Positions 62,378-64,000 of a stretch of 64,000 nucleotides of DNA are shown piece by piece. The notes under the pieces were generated by a model that did not search any database, was not told the origin of the DNA, and was given only the letters and a program-made list of their open reading frames with translations. Position 1 is the first letter of the stretch. Each line of letters starts with the position of its first letter. A program made the position numbers and the translations under genes. The stretch is from an uncultured bacterium. GTDB lineage: Bacteria > Patescibacteriota > Gracilibacteria > Absconditabacterales > Absconditicoccaceae. Where the stretch lies: assembly GCA_947169045.1 (NCBI GenBank), contig CAMVOC010000007.1:1-64000 (forward strand), given 5' to 3'.

Positions 62378-63496
62378 ATGAAAATTGCTCTTGTTCATGA
62401 TCGAATTTTCCCTGGAGGCGCTCTGCAAGTTTTTGAAGATTTAATAGAGGAAGAAAGGCGTCTTTTCCCTAATGCAGATTTTCGTATTTTCACGATGATT
62501 ATGCATGATGCTAAAGATAGCGCTTCAGATGCCAAGCCTCGCGGGAAGGAACTTTTGGGAATTGATGTTGTCGAGGCATTACCGAAGTGGATGAGCCGAG
62601 TTTTTACTCATGTACTTGATTATCGTACTTTGATTGTCTGTTATCCTTTGATTATGAAGGTTTTAAGCCGGAAAATCAAAAAATGGCAACCTGATACGAT
62701 GCTCATTAGTTCTTTTGCTATTGCAAAAAATGTACGTTTCCAAAGCAAAAAACATGTGTCTACAACCCTTTATCTGCACTCTCCGATGCAATATATTTGG
62801 TCTCATAAAGAGGAATATCTCGGTAAATTTTCCGGCTGGAGAAAGAGACTTTTTGCTTTTTTGGTTCCTAGATTGCAACAGTGGGATCTCCAATATACCA
62901 GTTTTGATAGAGTGATTTTTAATAGTATGTATACGCAGCAGTTAGCTCAAGACCTGTATGGAATGCAAGGAAAGGTCCAATATCCAAAGTTGAGAACTGT
63001 GTTTTTGAAGACAAAGATTTCTCCTTCTCCGAAGGAATATTTTGTTTGTGTGGGAAGATTAGTCAAATTTGTACGTGAATGTGACGTGATTATTAAGGCT
63101 TTTAACAAGTTGAACCTTCCTTTATTGATGATTTGAGATGGACCGGACGCTGCTTATTTGAAATCTCTGGCTGGAGATACTGTGATTTTTCTTTGAAATT
63201 TAGGAGCTGAAGAACTTGTGAATGTAGTAAAAAACGCTCGTTGACTCGTCAATCTCACAAAAGAAAGTTTTGGGATTGGGACAGCTGAAGCGTTATGTCT
63301 TGGAGTCCCTGTGATTGGGTTTGCCGAGGGAGGAAGTAAAGAATTAGTAGGGAAAGAAAGCTGAATTTTAGTGCATGATAAGCACGTTTCTACGTTGATA
63401 CATGCTGTACATACCTTTGAAACTACTACCTGGGATAGAAATCAGATTTCTTCTTTGATGAGAAAAAAGATGACAGATTCTGCATCGCAATTTTAA
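62378..63496 (+). CDS. glycosyltransferase family 4
   Basis: 372 aa. MKIALVHDRIFPGGALQVFE start (donor-side loop), LYLHSPMQYIW, YFVCVGRLVKF and the C-terminal KESFGIGTAEALCLGVPVIG with EGGSKELVG. GT-B fold retaining transferase, probably for cell-surface glycans. Five UGA glycines. ATG 62378 taken as start because upstream codons overlap the divergent promoter. Confidence 0.9.
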
Positions 63497-63511
63497 AAAA
63501 GTCCCTAAAAC

Positions 63512-63539
63512 TTGCATTTTATAAAAATTTGATTATACT
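63512..63539 (+). promoter_or_regulatory. promoter of the last gene
   Basis: TTGCAT (63512-63517), 16-bp spacer, TATACT (63534-63539), about 35 nt ahead of ATG 63574. Confidence 0.65.
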
Positions 63540-63573
63540 TACGTAATACTTTTTATCTTTTCTAGGTTTACTC

Positions 63574-64000
63574 ATGAAAAAGTTAACACTTCTTACGGGA
63601 TTTTTATCGCTAGGACTACTCGCAGGTATTACCTTTTGAGCTCTTCCTACCGTTGCCGAAATGATGGAAACATTGCAAAGCGCGGGATGGTGATATAGTG
63701 AAGATGTTCAACCCATTAAAGAGTCTATGACTCAAACGGAACTCTCTTTAATCACTCCTAAGCTTCTCCCTCTTATGGCTGGAGATACCGTAACTTATTA
63801 CCATATTTTTTATACCACAGGGAATATTCACGATACTTTCCGTAATTATTCAACAGGTATTAGCGAATTTGAGAATTTCATTAAAAATTACAACTCTGTA
63901 AAAAGTGTCTTTGTAAGCAGTGCCCGTACCGTAGGTACAACGGGATTAATCCTTTCCCTCAGTACTGCGGATTCTGGTTTCTCTGCAAGCACTTCTTACT
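63574..64000 (+). CDS. secreted protein, C-terminus beyond window
   Basis: 142 residues visible. Signal peptide MKKLTLLTGFLSLGLLAGIT with a UGA Gly soon after, then a Ser/Thr-rich mature part. No family recognised from this fragment. Confidence 0.65.

Overview
The window reads coherently only if UGA is translated as glycine (genetic code 25). Dozens of conserved genes carry in-frame TGA at glycine positions: the first glycines of murC and ruvC, the NPA-G of the aquaporin, the NPPY-flanking region of the methylases, and the glycine after Cys1 of glmS. All real stops are TAA or TAG. A tRNA with a UCA anticodon and glycine identity features (G1:C72, C2:G71, U73) lies at 54068-54141. This points to Absconditabacteria (SR1) or Gracilibacteria of the Candidate Phyla Radiation. 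Coordinates below were re-derived with TGA=Gly.

Layout. 1-9272: cell wall and chaperone genes (FemAB-like, murC, grpE, VanY-type peptidase, adk), a charged unknown protein, and a secreted three-repeat protein. 9371-13240: tRNA-Trp, AMP phosphorylase, small membrane proteins, a GNAT and an aquaporin. 13284-32045: an AT-rich accessory and defence island. It holds a Fic protein, an alpha/beta hydrolase, a three-gene unknown operon, a PHP-AAA (TrlF-like) ATPase with a membrane partner, a BcgI-like fused nuclease-methylase with its S subunit, a RelE-like toxin overlapping a truncated SDR gene, and a type I R-M operon carrying a membrane-anchored PIN-domain protein and an unknown protein. Glycine in much of the island is mostly UGA. 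32129-36518: glmS (frameshifted), a lipoprotein, TspO and a SIMPL protein. 36544-40583: an integrated rolling-circle replicon (HUH Rep, PadR, HAAS-PspC membrane protein) between 85-bp direct repeats, abutting a tRNA cluster (40578-40990). 41083-41447: two candidate small RNAs. 41537-48290: envelope and redox genes, yebC, ruvC. 48467-52513: an NlpC/P60-type protein and a caspase-like protein. 52517-64000: translation genes (rplQ, infC, trmD, pth, pheT, tRNAs), PhoH2, a large membrane protein, a GT4 and a partial secreted protein.

Regulation. Promoters are clear sigma-70 type (TTGACT or TTGCAT, 16-17 bp, TATAAT or TATACT). Many genes have a T-rich leader (TTTTTATTTCTT) before ATG rather than a Shine-Dalgarno; a few (9272, 59889, 62189) have strong purine-rich sites. 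GC-rich palindromic repeats are dispersed at four places. Nothing resembling a CRISPR array or rRNA is present.
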